Of a stretch of DNA of 64,000 bases, positions 55,976 through 64,000 are shown piece by piece. Made by a program: the position numbers and the translations under genes. This stretch comes from Bacteroides cutis. GTDB taxonomy: Bacteria; Bacteroidota; Bacteroidia; Bacteroidales; Bacteroidaceae. Every line of letters starts with the position of its first letter. Position 1 is the stretch's first letter. The notes under the pieces are model-generated. The model saw only the letters and a list, made by a program, of their open reading frames with translations. It was not told where the DNA came from and did no database searches. The stretch is taken from contig NZ_OEST01000002.1 of the NCBI RefSeq assembly GCF_900241005.1, positions 186,001-250,000 on the forward strand, written 5' to 3'.

Positions 55976-57103
55976 ATGAAAATTCCATTTCTTTCATTGA
56001 AAGATGTAACAGCTCTTCATGGAGTGGAAATTAATGAAGCAGTTTCACGAGTTGTCAATAATGGTTGGTATCTTCAAGGTAAGGAAAACGAGCGATTCGA
56101 AGAGCGTTACTCTAAATATATCGGTTGTAAATATACAATTGGCTGTGCAAATGGTTTAGATGCCCTTATCTGGATTTTTCGTGCGTATATAGAAATGGGA
56201 GTAATGCAGCCTGGTGATGAAATTATCGTACCTGCCAATACTTATATTGCAACTATTCTCGCCATTACAGAGAATAATCTCATTCCTGTACTTGTAGAAC
56301 CTAAACTCAATACTCTTGAGATTGATGACGATCTAATTGAAGCTCATATTACTTCGAAAACAAAAGCTATTGTCGTCGTGCATCTCTATGGGCGTCTTGC
56401 CATAACTCCCAAAATACTAAAGATCTGTAAAAAGTATAATCTGAAGTTGGTCGAGGATAATGCACAGGCTCATGGTTGTGTCTACACTCCAACAGGTCAA
56501 CGTACAGGTTCTATTGGTGATGCAGCTGGGCATTCATTCTATCCGGGTAAAAATCTTGGTGCGTTAGGTGACGGTGGTGCAATAACTACCAATGATCCGA
56601 AACTTGCGGTAACAGTTCGTACATTAGCTAATTATGGGTCACAGAAAAAATATGTATTTAAATATACTGGTCGTAATTCTCGTTTAGATGAAATACAAGC
56701 GGCTGTTCTCAATGTGAAACTTAACTATTTAGAGAAGGATAATCAACATCGTAAAGATGTGGCTACATATTACATTGAACACCTTAATAATAAATATGTA
56801 ACTCTTCCCGATACTCTTCCAATGGAGCAGAATGCTTTTCATCTTTTTCCGATACTTGTTGGTGATAATAGGCGTGATGCATTACATGACTATTTAGAAC
56901 GAAATGGAGTAGGTACTGTGATTCATTATCCTATTGCTCCTCATAAACAGGAATGTTACTCTAATGAAATTTGGAACAAGCCACAACTTTCGTTGCCAAT
57001 TACTGAGAAGATAGCTGAGGAAGAATTGAGTCTACCCATCGGACCTTCAATTTCTTTTGAAGATGTAGCAGAAGTGGTTAGATTAATTAATGAATTCATA
57101 TAA
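55976..57103 (+). CDS. FdtB/QdtB-like sugar 3-aminotransferase
   Basis: 375 residues. PLP enzyme with Lys in [24 protein letters not shown], and [11 protein letters not shown]. Closely parallels the locus 1 enzyme at 17615 over its full length. Makes dTDP-3-amino-3,6-dideoxyhexose for the acetyltransferase encoded 25 bp upstream. Base composition here is richer in G+C than in the flippase and later genes. Confidence 0.92.
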   Translation: MKIPFLSLKDVTALHGVEINEAVSRVVNNGWYLQGKENERFEERYSKYIGCKYTIGCANGLDALIWIFRAYIEMGVMQPGDEIIVPANTYIATILAITENNLIPVLVEPKLNTLEIDDDLIEAHITSKTKAIVVVHLYGRLAITPKILKICKKYNLKLVEDNAQAHGCVYTPTGQRTGSIGDAAGHSFYPGKNLGALGDGGAITTNDPKLAVTVRTLANYGSQKKYVFKYTGRNSRLDEIQAAVLNVKLNYLEKDNQHRKDVATYYIEHLNNKYVTLPDTLPMEQNAFHLFPILVGDNRRDALHDYLERNGVGTVIHYPIAPHKQECYSNEIWNKPQLSLPITEKIAEEELSLPIGPSISFEDVAEVVRLINEFI

Positions 57104-57375
57104 TTAATATTGTATTTAAAAGCAGGAATAATTATCGATATTAATAGTAAGTTTCTAAAAATACATATCACTATATTTCTTCAAAATATTCATTTTAATA
57201 CCATATGAAATGCATATAGGCTTATTATAGTATAGGTTTAAGGTATTATTAGAAAAATATTTTTTTGATGATGTAAAAAACAGAATAGAAACTATATATG
57301 ATTTAGTTATGAATCATTTCTGTAAATTAAGTAATTAAGTATTTATGTAGAATTCAATAAAATCTTTTTTAATAG
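57104..57375. other. AT-rich non-coding gap
   Basis: 272 bp with no ORF, no hairpin and no TAnnTTTG/TTTG pair that I could find. It separates the amino-sugar block from the assembly genes and marks a drop to very AT-rich sequence, a possible recombination joint. Confidence 0.4.
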
Positions 57376-58833
57376 ATGTCTAAGGTTAATTCTATAAAAT
57401 ACAATTTTACTTTAAATTTAGTAAATACGGTAGTGGGATTACTTTTCCCTATTGTAACATTTCCTTATGTCTCTCGTATAATAATGGCAGATGGAATTGG
57501 AAAAATTCAATTTCTCCAATCTATTATTAATTGTATAGTGTTATTTTCAGCTTTAGGTATCCCTTTATATGCGGTAAGAGAGATTGCAAAAGTGCGTGAT
57601 AATATAGAACAGCGAAGTAAATTAGCAATAGAAATTTTACTCTTACATACTTTTTTAAGTATTCTGGGATATATAGCAGTTTATATCATTGCTTTAACTG
57701 TAGAAAATGTAAAATCTGATGCTTCTTTATTCTTGTTACTGAGTGTGAATATTTTCCTATCAGCAATAGGAGTTGCTTGGTTTTATCAAGCAATGGAGGA
57801 TTTTAAGTATATTACAATACGGTCATTGGTGGTGAAACTATTGTCATTGATCGCTCTTTTTACTTTGGTTCATTCTAAAGATGATTTGTTTATTTATGCT
57901 GGAATAACTGTAATGGCTGAAGTGGGAAGTAATGTACTTAACTTCTTTCGTTTAAGACAATTTGTAACAATACAAGCAATTACTTGTAAGGAACTTAATA
58001 TTTGGCGCCATTTAAGGCCGGCTTTAAAAATATTTCTCCTAAATATTATTGTATGTATCTATGTAAATATGGATTCTATAATGTTAGGACTTTTGAGTAG
58101 TCAAGTTGCTGTTGGTTATTATACGGCAGCTACACGTTTGACTAAAGCTCTTTTAGGCATTATAAGTTCTTTGGGTGCTGTATTATTGCCAAGATTTACA
58201 AATTTAATTAGTATGGGAAAATATGATGAATTTGCGCAGATAGCAAATAGAGCATCACATTTTGTTGTAACACTCAGTCTGCCTATATCCATAGGATTAA
58301 TCTTCACAGCTTCTCCGTTAATTCATTTATTTTGTGGTAATGATTTTGAAGCTTCTATTTTGACTTTACAAATAGTTTCTCCAATAATTATTTGTATTGG
58401 ATTGTCTGGGCTGTTAGGTATGCAGATTTTATATCCACAAGGTAAGGAAAATATTGTTATTTTATCTACGCTGATGGGAGCAATTCTGAATTTTACTCTG
58501 AATTATTTACTTATTCCTAAATATGCACAATATGGTGCGGCTATAGCCACATTTGTTGCTGAATTTTTTGTATTAATTACAATGTTCGTATTGGGGCGAG
58601 TGTTTATTCCACTAACTTTATTAAATAAAAATAATGGGATGGTTCTGTTGTCAACTTTTATATTGGCATTGTTTCTATATATTTTCAGTACATTGAATTT
58701 ACCTAATTATCTTCTTTTATTAAGCGAAATTGTACTTTCTATATTTGTGTATGGATGGATGCTTTATTTTTGTAAAAATGAGTTTATGCTTCAACTTTTA
58801 GGAATAATGAAACGACAAAATAAGAAAATATGA
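57376..58833 (+). CDS. wzx: Capsule repeat-unit flippase (Wzx)
   Basis: 485 residues with about 12-14 membrane helices, PST/MOP family. The N-terminus YNFTLNLVNTVVGLLFPIVTFPYVSRII and MADGIGKIQFLQSI are classic for polysaccharide flippases (RfbX type). Translocates lipid-linked repeat units. It is of a different lineage from the WzxE-like flippase in locus 1. Stop overlaps glf by 4 bp. Confidence 0.92.
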   Translation: MSKVNSIKYNFTLNLVNTVVGLLFPIVTFPYVSRIIMADGIGKIQFLQSIINCIVLFSALGIPLYAVREIAKVRDNIEQRSKLAIEILLLHTFLSILGYIAVYIIALTVENVKSDASLFLLLSVNIFLSAIGVAWFYQAMEDFKYITIRSLVVKLLSLIALFTLVHSKDDLFIYAGITVMAEVGSNVLNFFRLRQFVTIQAITCKELNIWRHLRPALKIFLLNIIVCIYVNMDSIMLGLLSSQVAVGYYTAATRLTKALLGIISSLGAVLLPRFTNLISMGKYDEFAQIANRASHFVVTLSLPISIGLIFTASPLIHLFCGNDFEASILTLQIVSPIIICIGLSGLLGMQILYPQGKENIVILSTLMGAILNFTLNYLLIPKYAQYGAAIATFVAEFFVLITMFVLGRVFIPLTLLNKNNGMVLLSTFILALFLYIFSTLNLPNYLLLLSEIVLSIFVYGWMLYFCKNEFMLQLLGIMKRQNKKI

Positions 58834-59945
58834 AAGAATATGATTATTTAATAGTTGGTGCAGGGCTATATGGAGCTATGTTTGCGTATAAAGCTAAGCA
58901 AAATGGAAAAAAGTGCTTAGTAATAGATAAACGTTTATATCCAGGGGGGAATTTGTATACTGATAATGTTGAAGGAATAAATATACATAAATATGGCGCT
59001 CATATTTTTCATACTTCAAATAAGAAAGTATGGGACTTTGTTAATTCCATTGTAGAATTTAATAGATATACTAATAGTCCTGTAGCGAATTTTAAGGGTA
59101 AACTGTATAATTTACCTTTTAATATGAATACTTTCTATCAAATGTGGGGGGTAGTAACACCGGAGGAAGCACTTCGCAAGATAGAAGAACAAAGATACAT
59201 GGCTGTAAAACAAATGAAAGCGTATGGAATCAATAAACCTAGAAATTTAGAGGAGCAAGCTATAGCTTTGATTGGAAAAGATATTTATGAAACCCTTATT
59301 AAAGGCTATACCGAAAAACAATGGGGACGTAAATGTTCGGAGTTGCCAGCCTTTATAATTAAACGATTACCTGTACGGTTTACTTTTGATAATAATTATT
59401 TTAGTGACAAATATCAAGGTATTCCAATTGGTGGCTATAATAAACTGATTGCAGGTTTGCTTCGTGGTGTTGAATTAAAAATGAATGTTGATTTTTTTGC
59501 AGATAAGACTTACTGGGAAGAAATAGCAGATAGAATTGTATTTACAGGTAAGATAGATGAATTTTATGATTATAAATTTGGAAAACTTGAGTATCGTACT
59601 GTACGATTTGAAGAAGAATTACTAGAACTGCCCAATTATCAAGGAAATGCTGTGGTAAATTATACTGATATATCAGTTCCATATACTCGTATTATAGAAC
59701 ATAAACATTTTGAATTTGGTACTCAACCTGTAACTGTGATTTCTAAAGAATACTCTTCAGAATGGAAAAATGGTTGTGAACCTTTTTATCCTATTAATGA
59801 TAAGAGGAATGATTCTTTATATCTGCAATATAAAGAATTGGCTGATAAAGAAACTAGAATTTTCTTTGGAGGGAGATTAGCTGAATATAAATATTATGAT
59901 ATGCACCAAATAATTGAGAAATTATTTGAGACAAATATTTATTAA
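58830..59945 (+). CDS. glf: UDP-galactopyranose mutase
   Basis: 371 residues, full length. Flavoenzyme converting UDP-galactopyranose to UDP-galactofuranose. FAD motif VGAGLYGAMFAYKAKQNG, GGNLYTDNVEGINIHKYGAHIFHTSNKKVW with the His near the flavin, NSPVANFKGKLYNLPFNMNTF, and the YTEKQWG and RLPVRF motifs holding substrate Arg. The locus 2 capsule therefore probably contains galactofuranose. Confidence 0.95.
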   Translation: MKEYDYLIVGAGLYGAMFAYKAKQNGKKCLVIDKRLYPGGNLYTDNVEGINIHKYGAHIFHTSNKKVWDFVNSIVEFNRYTNSPVANFKGKLYNLPFNMNTFYQMWGVVTPEEALRKIEEQRYMAVKQMKAYGINKPRNLEEQAIALIGKDIYETLIKGYTEKQWGRKCSELPAFIIKRLPVRFTFDNNYFSDKYQGIPIGGYNKLIAGLLRGVELKMNVDFFADKTYWEEIADRIVFTGKIDEFYDYKFGKLEYRTVRFEEELLELPNYQGNAVVNYTDISVPYTRIIEHKHFEFGTQPVTVISKEYSSEWKNGCEPFYPINDKRNDSLYLQYKELADKETRIFFGGRLAEYKYYDMHQIIEKLFETNIY

Positions 59946-59951
59946 TACGAT

Positions 59952-61181
59952 ATGACAGCTATTGTTTTCAACGTAGTTTTTTTTACACTATTCTTCATCT
60001 ATTTGCTTATAAAAAGAAAGGGAATTGATAGCTCTGTTGTATTGTTGTTTCTTTATCTTGTTGTTTCAATATGTGGAATATTTTATTATTTAGGATTATC
60101 GTCTGTTAAAACGTCTGTAGTCTATTCTGTTTATTTTTGTTTAATTTGTACTCTGTATTTTTATCCGATTATTTCTAAAAGATCTTTAACTTGTAAAGGT
60201 GTTGAAGTTAAAAGAACAAATGGGTTGATTTGGATTGTTCAAGTATATACATTTCTTTCATTGGTTGTTATATATGATCTTATTCAGATGTTGACTATTA
60301 TGTTGGCAAATGGGAATTGGGCAACTATGAAGGCAGATGCTTATAATGGGGATATTGTGTATAATAGTAGTCTATTTTTGATATTTGCTCGCTTTTATGT
60401 GGATTATTTTAGGCTTGTCATTGTTTTGTATGCATTTTATTTATTAACTCAAAAAGGCAGCTCTTTTTATTATTGTATATTTTTACTTATAATAGGTATA
60501 TTACCCAATCTTTTGACATGTCTTGTATATGTGTATAGAGGAGGGCTCTTAGTCTTAACTTTATCAGTTTTGTGTTCGTTTTTGCTTTTTAAAAAGCAAT
60601 TACCACAATTGGTAAAGAAGCGAATTTATTTTTTCTTTTCTATTTGTGCGATTCTTTTTTCAATCCTTATAATTGGAATTACTTTGTCTCGATTTGATAC
60701 TCATTCTTCTGATTCTATTGTTGACTATTTGGGACAGTCTATGGTTGAGTATAATTATGGAATTGCTGTACCTATACATTCTTATGCGAATGGTAAATAT
60801 TTTTTTTCATCATTATTAAATCTACGCATAGAGCAGATTTGTATTGATTCATTATATGGTATTAGTACTTCTAATGGTGGTGCTTTAGACACATTTGTTG
60901 GATGTTTGGTTTTAGATTTCGGTTTTATTTTGGGACTCGCGATAGCACTATTTTTCTTTATCTTGCTAAGATTCATTTTTTGTAAAAGGAAATGTGACTT
61001 TGCAGATGCGTATTTATATATGTTCTATTTAGAATTTTTGATTTTGGGTGTTTTTCATGCAACGACGGGATTTGCATTAAATTGTATATTGACACTACTT
61101 GTTTATGCAGTATTAAAAACGCTTAATAGAAATATAAAAACAAATTATAAAATTAAAAGATTTAAAACATGCCTACAATAA
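59952..61181 (+). CDS. wzy: Capsule repeat-unit polymerase (Wzy-like)
   Basis: 409 residues, about 11 membrane helices with a long extracytoplasmic loop (SRFDTHSSDSIVDYLGQSMVEYNYGIAVPIHSYANGKYF). Predicted as Wzy by topology and by position between glf and a glycosyltransferase; sequence families of Wzy are highly divergent. Stop overlaps the next gene by 13 bp. Confidence 0.78.
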   Translation: MTAIVFNVVFFTLFFIYLLIKRKGIDSSVVLLFLYLVVSICGIFYYLGLSSVKTSVVYSVYFCLICTLYFYPIISKRSLTCKGVEVKRTNGLIWIVQVYTFLSLVVIYDLIQMLTIMLANGNWATMKADAYNGDIVYNSSLFLIFARFYVDYFRLVIVLYAFYLLTQKGSSFYYCIFLLIIGILPNLLTCLVYVYRGGLLVLTLSVLCSFLLFKKQLPQLVKKRIYFFFSICAILFSILIIGITLSRFDTHSSDSIVDYLGQSMVEYNYGIAVPIHSYANGKYFFSSLLNLRIEQICIDSLYGISTSNGGALDTFVGCLVLDFGFILGLAIALFFFILLRFIFCKRKCDFADAYLYMFYLEFLILGVFHATTGFALNCILTLLVYAVLKTLNRNIKTNYKIKRFKTCLQ

Positions 61182-62023
61182 AAATTATAGTTTGTTGTCA
61201 TAAAAAGGATTATTATGTTTCCAATGATGTTTATTTACCCATTCAAGTTGGGAAAAAAAAGTCAACTATAGACTTGGGTATTTGCTCTGATGATCAGGGC
61301 GTTAATATCTCAGGACTTAACCATTTATATTGTGAATTAACTGGTTTATATTGGGCTTGGAATAATTTGGATTGTGATTATATTGGTCTATGTCATTATA
61401 GAAGATATTATTGTTTCGGTGGTATTACTATTTCGTTACTGGGTAAGAAGATTAAATATTGGTTGTCTAATATCTTTTCTTCTCTTTCCTGTACTGGCAA
61501 ATATTATCCTTTTTATGATAGAATAACAGTAAATAATGAAACAGAATTATTTGAAAAATCAAATGAATTTTGCAGTTCTTTAAAAAAAACAATAAACAGA
61601 AATCCAGAGATAAAGATTTTTGCATTAAATCCTGTTTTATACGGTAATATTAATAATGAAACATTCTTTTCTACAGTTGCAGGCTCATTTCATATTAGGA
61701 TAATAAAGAAAATAGTTTATGATAAATTTCCTTATTTATATCCTTCTTTGAGTAAGACTCTAGATAGTAATAAGTTACATTATGCCAATATGGTTATTTT
61801 GGAACGTTCTAAATTTGATGAATATTGTAGTTTTATGTTTGGGGTGTTAGAAGAACATTTAACTATTCTAGTACGGGATAAGTGGCACATTGATATAAAA
61901 GAAAAGTCTATTCAAAGACTTTCTGGCTATTTAGGAGAACTTCTTACAAGTGCTTTTGTACAGTATTATATGGAAGTGCAACCATCTTCTGTCAAATATT
62001 TGTCATTATTACAAATGAAGTAA
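61169..62023 (+). CDS. DUF4422 glycosyltransferase
   Basis: 284 residues. Opens IKIIVCCHKKDYYVSNDVYLPIQVG, with GLNHLYCELTGLYWAWNNLDCDYIGLCHYRRYY, the defining motif of DUF4422 capsular transferases. Members are often predicted galactofuranosyltransferases or similar, which would fit the neighbouring glf, but the donor is not proven. Confidence 0.9.
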   Translation: MPTIKIIVCCHKKDYYVSNDVYLPIQVGKKKSTIDLGICSDDQGVNISGLNHLYCELTGLYWAWNNLDCDYIGLCHYRRYYCFGGITISLLGKKIKYWLSNIFSSLSCTGKYYPFYDRITVNNETELFEKSNEFCSSLKKTINRNPEIKIFALNPVLYGNINNETFFSTVAGSFHIRIIKKIVYDKFPYLYPSLSKTLDSNKLHYANMVILERSKFDEYCSFMFGVLEEHLTILVRDKWHIDIKEKSIQRLSGYLGELLTSAFVQYYMEVQPSSVKYLSLLQMK

Positions 62024-62047
62024 TGTTAACTTAACTATAAAATAAAC

Positions 62048-63061
62048 ATGTCATTATTTAAAGATAAAATTCTGTTGATTACCGGAGGAACAGGTTCTTT
62101 TGGTAATATGGTTCTTAAACGATTTCTTGATACAGATATTAAAGAAATTAGAATATTTAGTAGAGATGAGAAAAAGCAAGATGATATGCGACATCAATTG
62201 CAGAATCCTAAAGTGAAGTTCTATATAGGAAATGTGAGAGATAGAGCTTCTGTAGATGATGCTATGATTGGAGTTGATTATGTTTTTTCAGCTGCTGCTT
62301 TGAAGCAAGTACCTTCTTGTGAATTTTTTCCAATGCAAGCAGTGTGGACAAATGTTATCGGAACAAATAATGTAATAGAATCGGCGATTGCACATGGAGT
62401 TAAGAATATAGTTGTTTTGTCTACGGATAAAGCTGCTTATCCAATCAATGCAATGGGAATAAGTAAGGCAATGATGGAAAAAGTCGCCATTGCGAAAGGG
62501 CGAACGTTGGGGCTAGATGCTCAAACAACAATTTGTTGTACTAGATATGGGAATGTAATGGCTAGTAGGGGATCAGTAATTCCATTATGGATAGAACAAA
62601 TGAAAGAGAATAAGCCCATAACTATAACTGATCCTCAAATGACCCGTTTTATGATGACTTTAGATGATGCTGTTGATTTAGTGATTTATGCATTTCAGCA
62701 CGGACAGAATGGGGACTTATTTGTACAAAAGGCTCCGGCAGCGACTTTACATGTACTTGCTACTGCTTTAAAAGAATTGTTTCATTCAGATTCTGAAATA
62801 AAGGTCATAGGTACTCGGCACGGTGAAAAGGTGTATGAAACGCTTGTTACTAGGGAAGAAATGGCAAAAGCTGAGGATATGGGGGCATATTATAGAGTGA
62901 AGTGTGATAATCGAGATTTAAACTATGACAAGTTAGAAGTTGGAAATGAGAAAATTACTAAAATTGAAGATTATCATTCTCATAATACATATAGACTATC
63001 GGTACAGGAGATGAAAGAACTCCTTTTAAAAGTTGATTATGTACGTGAATATTTAGATTGA
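62048..63061 (+). CDS. UDP-GlcNAc 4,6-dehydratase (FnlA/CapE/WbjB type)
   Basis: 337 residues. Short FlaA1-type SDR: LLITGGTGSFGNMVLKRFL, IFSRDEKKQDDMRHQL, AAALKQVPSCEFFPMQAVWTNVIGT, and the catalytic segment STDKAAYPINAMGISKAMMEK (Met-x3-Lys). First step of UDP-L-FucNAc or UDP-QuiNAc synthesis. The following reductase and a WecB-type epimerase at 53302 support the FucNAc branch, although the expected FnlC may lie beyond the window. Confidence 0.92.
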   Translation: MSLFKDKILLITGGTGSFGNMVLKRFLDTDIKEIRIFSRDEKKQDDMRHQLQNPKVKFYIGNVRDRASVDDAMIGVDYVFSAAALKQVPSCEFFPMQAVWTNVIGTNNVIESAIAHGVKNIVVLSTDKAAYPINAMGISKAMMEKVAIAKGRTLGLDAQTTICCTRYGNVMASRGSVIPLWIEQMKENKPITITDPQMTRFMMTLDDAVDLVIYAFQHGQNGDLFVQKAPAATLHVLATALKELFHSDSEIKVIGTRHGEKVYETLVTREEMAKAEDMGAYYRVKCDNRDLNYDKLEVGNEKITKIEDYHSHNTYRLSVQEMKELLLKVDYVREYLD

Positions 63062-63072
63062 AATATGATATT

Positions 63073-63924
63073 ATGAAAATCTTGGTTTTAGGAGGTAGTG
63101 GAATGGCTGGCCATACTATCGTTCTTTATTTTCAAGAACGAGGATATAATGTAACAGCTTTTACTAGAAAACCATTCCATTTATGTGAAAACATTGTAGG
63201 TGATGCTTCGGATTTCGAAAGGTTAGGTAGTGTATTGAGGTCAGGACACTATGATGTAATTATAAATTGTATAGGTATTCTTAATCAATTTGCAGAAAAT
63301 AATCCTATGCAGGCCAAGGTGCTGAATACTAATTTACCCCATTTTATAGCTGATTCCATAAAAAAATTACCGTGTAAACTGATTCATATGAGTACAGATT
63401 GTGTGTTTGCTGGTAATACAGGGCCGTATAAAGAGAACAGTGTGAAAGATGGACAGTCAATATACGATATTACAAAAGCTGAAGGTGAGATTGTTGATAA
63501 TAAGAATCTTACTTTTAGAAACTCAATTATAGGTCCAGATCTGAAAAAAGAGGGAATTGGTCTCTTTAATTGGTTTATGAAACAAGATGGATCTATTCAA
63601 GGATATTCTTCTGCAATATGGACTGGGGTCACAACTTTGACATTGGCAAAGGCCATGGAAGCTGCCATTTTGCAAAATTTGTCTGGATTGTATAATTTGG
63701 TGAATAATGAAAGTATCTCAAAATATGCCTTGTTAAATCTATTTAAAGATACTTTCGGCCGATCTGATATTAATATAATAAAGTCTGATAAACTTCATTT
63801 AGACAAAACGCTAATTTCTACTAGAAATGATTTTTCATTTATTGTGCCTTCTTATCCAAACATGATTACAGAAATGAAAGAATGGATAGATACACATAGT
63901 TATTTATATCCTCATTATTATTAA
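63073..63924 (+). CDS. RmlD/FnlB-like sugar nucleotide reductase (SDR)
   Basis: 283 residues from ATG 63073 (MKILVLGGSGMAGHTIVLYF); the TTG at 63058 is rejected. NAD(P) loop GGSGMAGH, MSTDCVFAG, and YDITKAEGE with active-site Tyr and Lys. Reduces the 4-keto group of the dehydratase product. Shorter than CapF-type enzymes, which carry a cupin domain; this protein has none, so it is nearer to RmlD-type reductases. 11 bp after the dehydratase. Confidence 0.85.
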   Translation: MKILVLGGSGMAGHTIVLYFQERGYNVTAFTRKPFHLCENIVGDASDFERLGSVLRSGHYDVIINCIGILNQFAENNPMQAKVLNTNLPHFIADSIKKLPCKLIHMSTDCVFAGNTGPYKENSVKDGQSIYDITKAEGEIVDNKNLTFRNSIIGPDLKKEGIGLFNWFMKQDGSIQGYSSAIWTGVTTLTLAKAMEAAILQNLSGLYNLVNNESISKYALLNLFKDTFGRSDINIIKSDKLHLDKTLISTRNDFSFIVPSYPNMITEMKEWIDTHSYLYPHYY

Positions 63925-63927
63925 AAG

Positions 63928-64000
63928 ATGAATCCTTTATTGAGTATCGTAATACCTACGAAAAATCGGTATTTCTATCTAAAACATTTAATAACCTTAA
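63928..64000 (+). CDS. Family 2 glycosyltransferase, 5' end only
   Basis: From ATG 63928, 24 residues are visible, starting MNPLLSIVIPTKNRYFYL, the standard first strand and loop of a GT-A family 2 enzyme. The gene leaves the window. It belongs to capsule locus 2. Confidence 0.7.
   Translation, partial: MNPLLSIVIPTKNRYFYLKHLITL

Overview
The window reads as a Bacteroides chromosome. Supporting signs are Bacteroides-type promoters (TTTG, about 19-20 nt, TAnnTTTG), UpxY/UpxZ capsule regulators, a SusC/SusD pair, a choloylglycine hydrolase-family protein and AddAB-type nucleases. No rRNA, tRNA, CRISPR array or complete insertion sequence was recognised.

Layout: (1) 1-3.4 kb holds an IbrA/IbrB-like pair (the first gene enters from outside the window), a UDP-glucuronate decarboxylase-type SDR and a response-regulator/histidine-kinase hybrid. 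(2) 3.5-9.8 kb, minus strand, encodes the AddB- and AddA-like recombination nuclease/helicase. (3) 10.0-27.4 kb is capsular polysaccharide locus 1: invertible promoter, upxY, upxZ, a WecA/MraY-type initiating transferase, a small HTH-like gene with a frameshift, three tandem FdtA-like cupins, a fused E1 alpha-beta 2-oxoacid dehydrogenase, a lipoyl/PSBD/PglD fusion, an FdtB-like aminotransferase, Wzx, four glycosyltransferases, Wzy, an SDR and Gmd, ending at a strong terminator. (4) 27.5-49.5 kb is a block of core genes: choloylglycine hydrolase family, uvrB, paaK-like plus ACT protein, bamD, rpoZ, DUF4293, a porin-like protein, a LysM protein, uvrA, ybaK, a susC/susD pair, a POT peptide transporter, GNAT, padR and pspC. 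(5) 49.66-64.0 kb is capsular locus 2, running off the window: invertible promoter, upxY, upxZ, an AAA-ATPase/PD-(D/E)XK gene, wecB, a fused double FdtA-like cupin, an FdtC-like acetyltransferase, FdtB, Wzx, Glf, Wzy, a DUF4422 transferase, a FnlA/CapE-like dehydratase, a reductase and the start of a GT2.

Both capsule promoters lie between near-identical inverted repeats containing AAACGTTCGT, and the promoter-to-repeat geometry is the same in both. As given here, the locus 1 promoter points left, away from the capsule (OFF) and toward addA. The locus 2 promoter points right into upxY (ON). The sequence therefore captures two phase-variable capsules in opposite states.

The most novel candidate system is in locus 1. 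A pyruvate-dehydrogenase-like E1 (alpha and beta fused) overlaps a gene whose product has a lipoyl domain, an E1/E3-binding domain and a PglD/NeuD-type sugar acyltransferase in place of the normal E2 catalytic core. The pair sits between FdtA-like ketoisomerases and the FdtB aminotransferase. I infer that an acyl group made by decarboxylating a 2-oxoacid is carried on the lipoyl arm and put on the 3-amino sugar without acyl-CoA. Locus 2 makes a similar amino sugar but uses an ordinary stand-alone FdtC-like acetyltransferase at the corresponding position.
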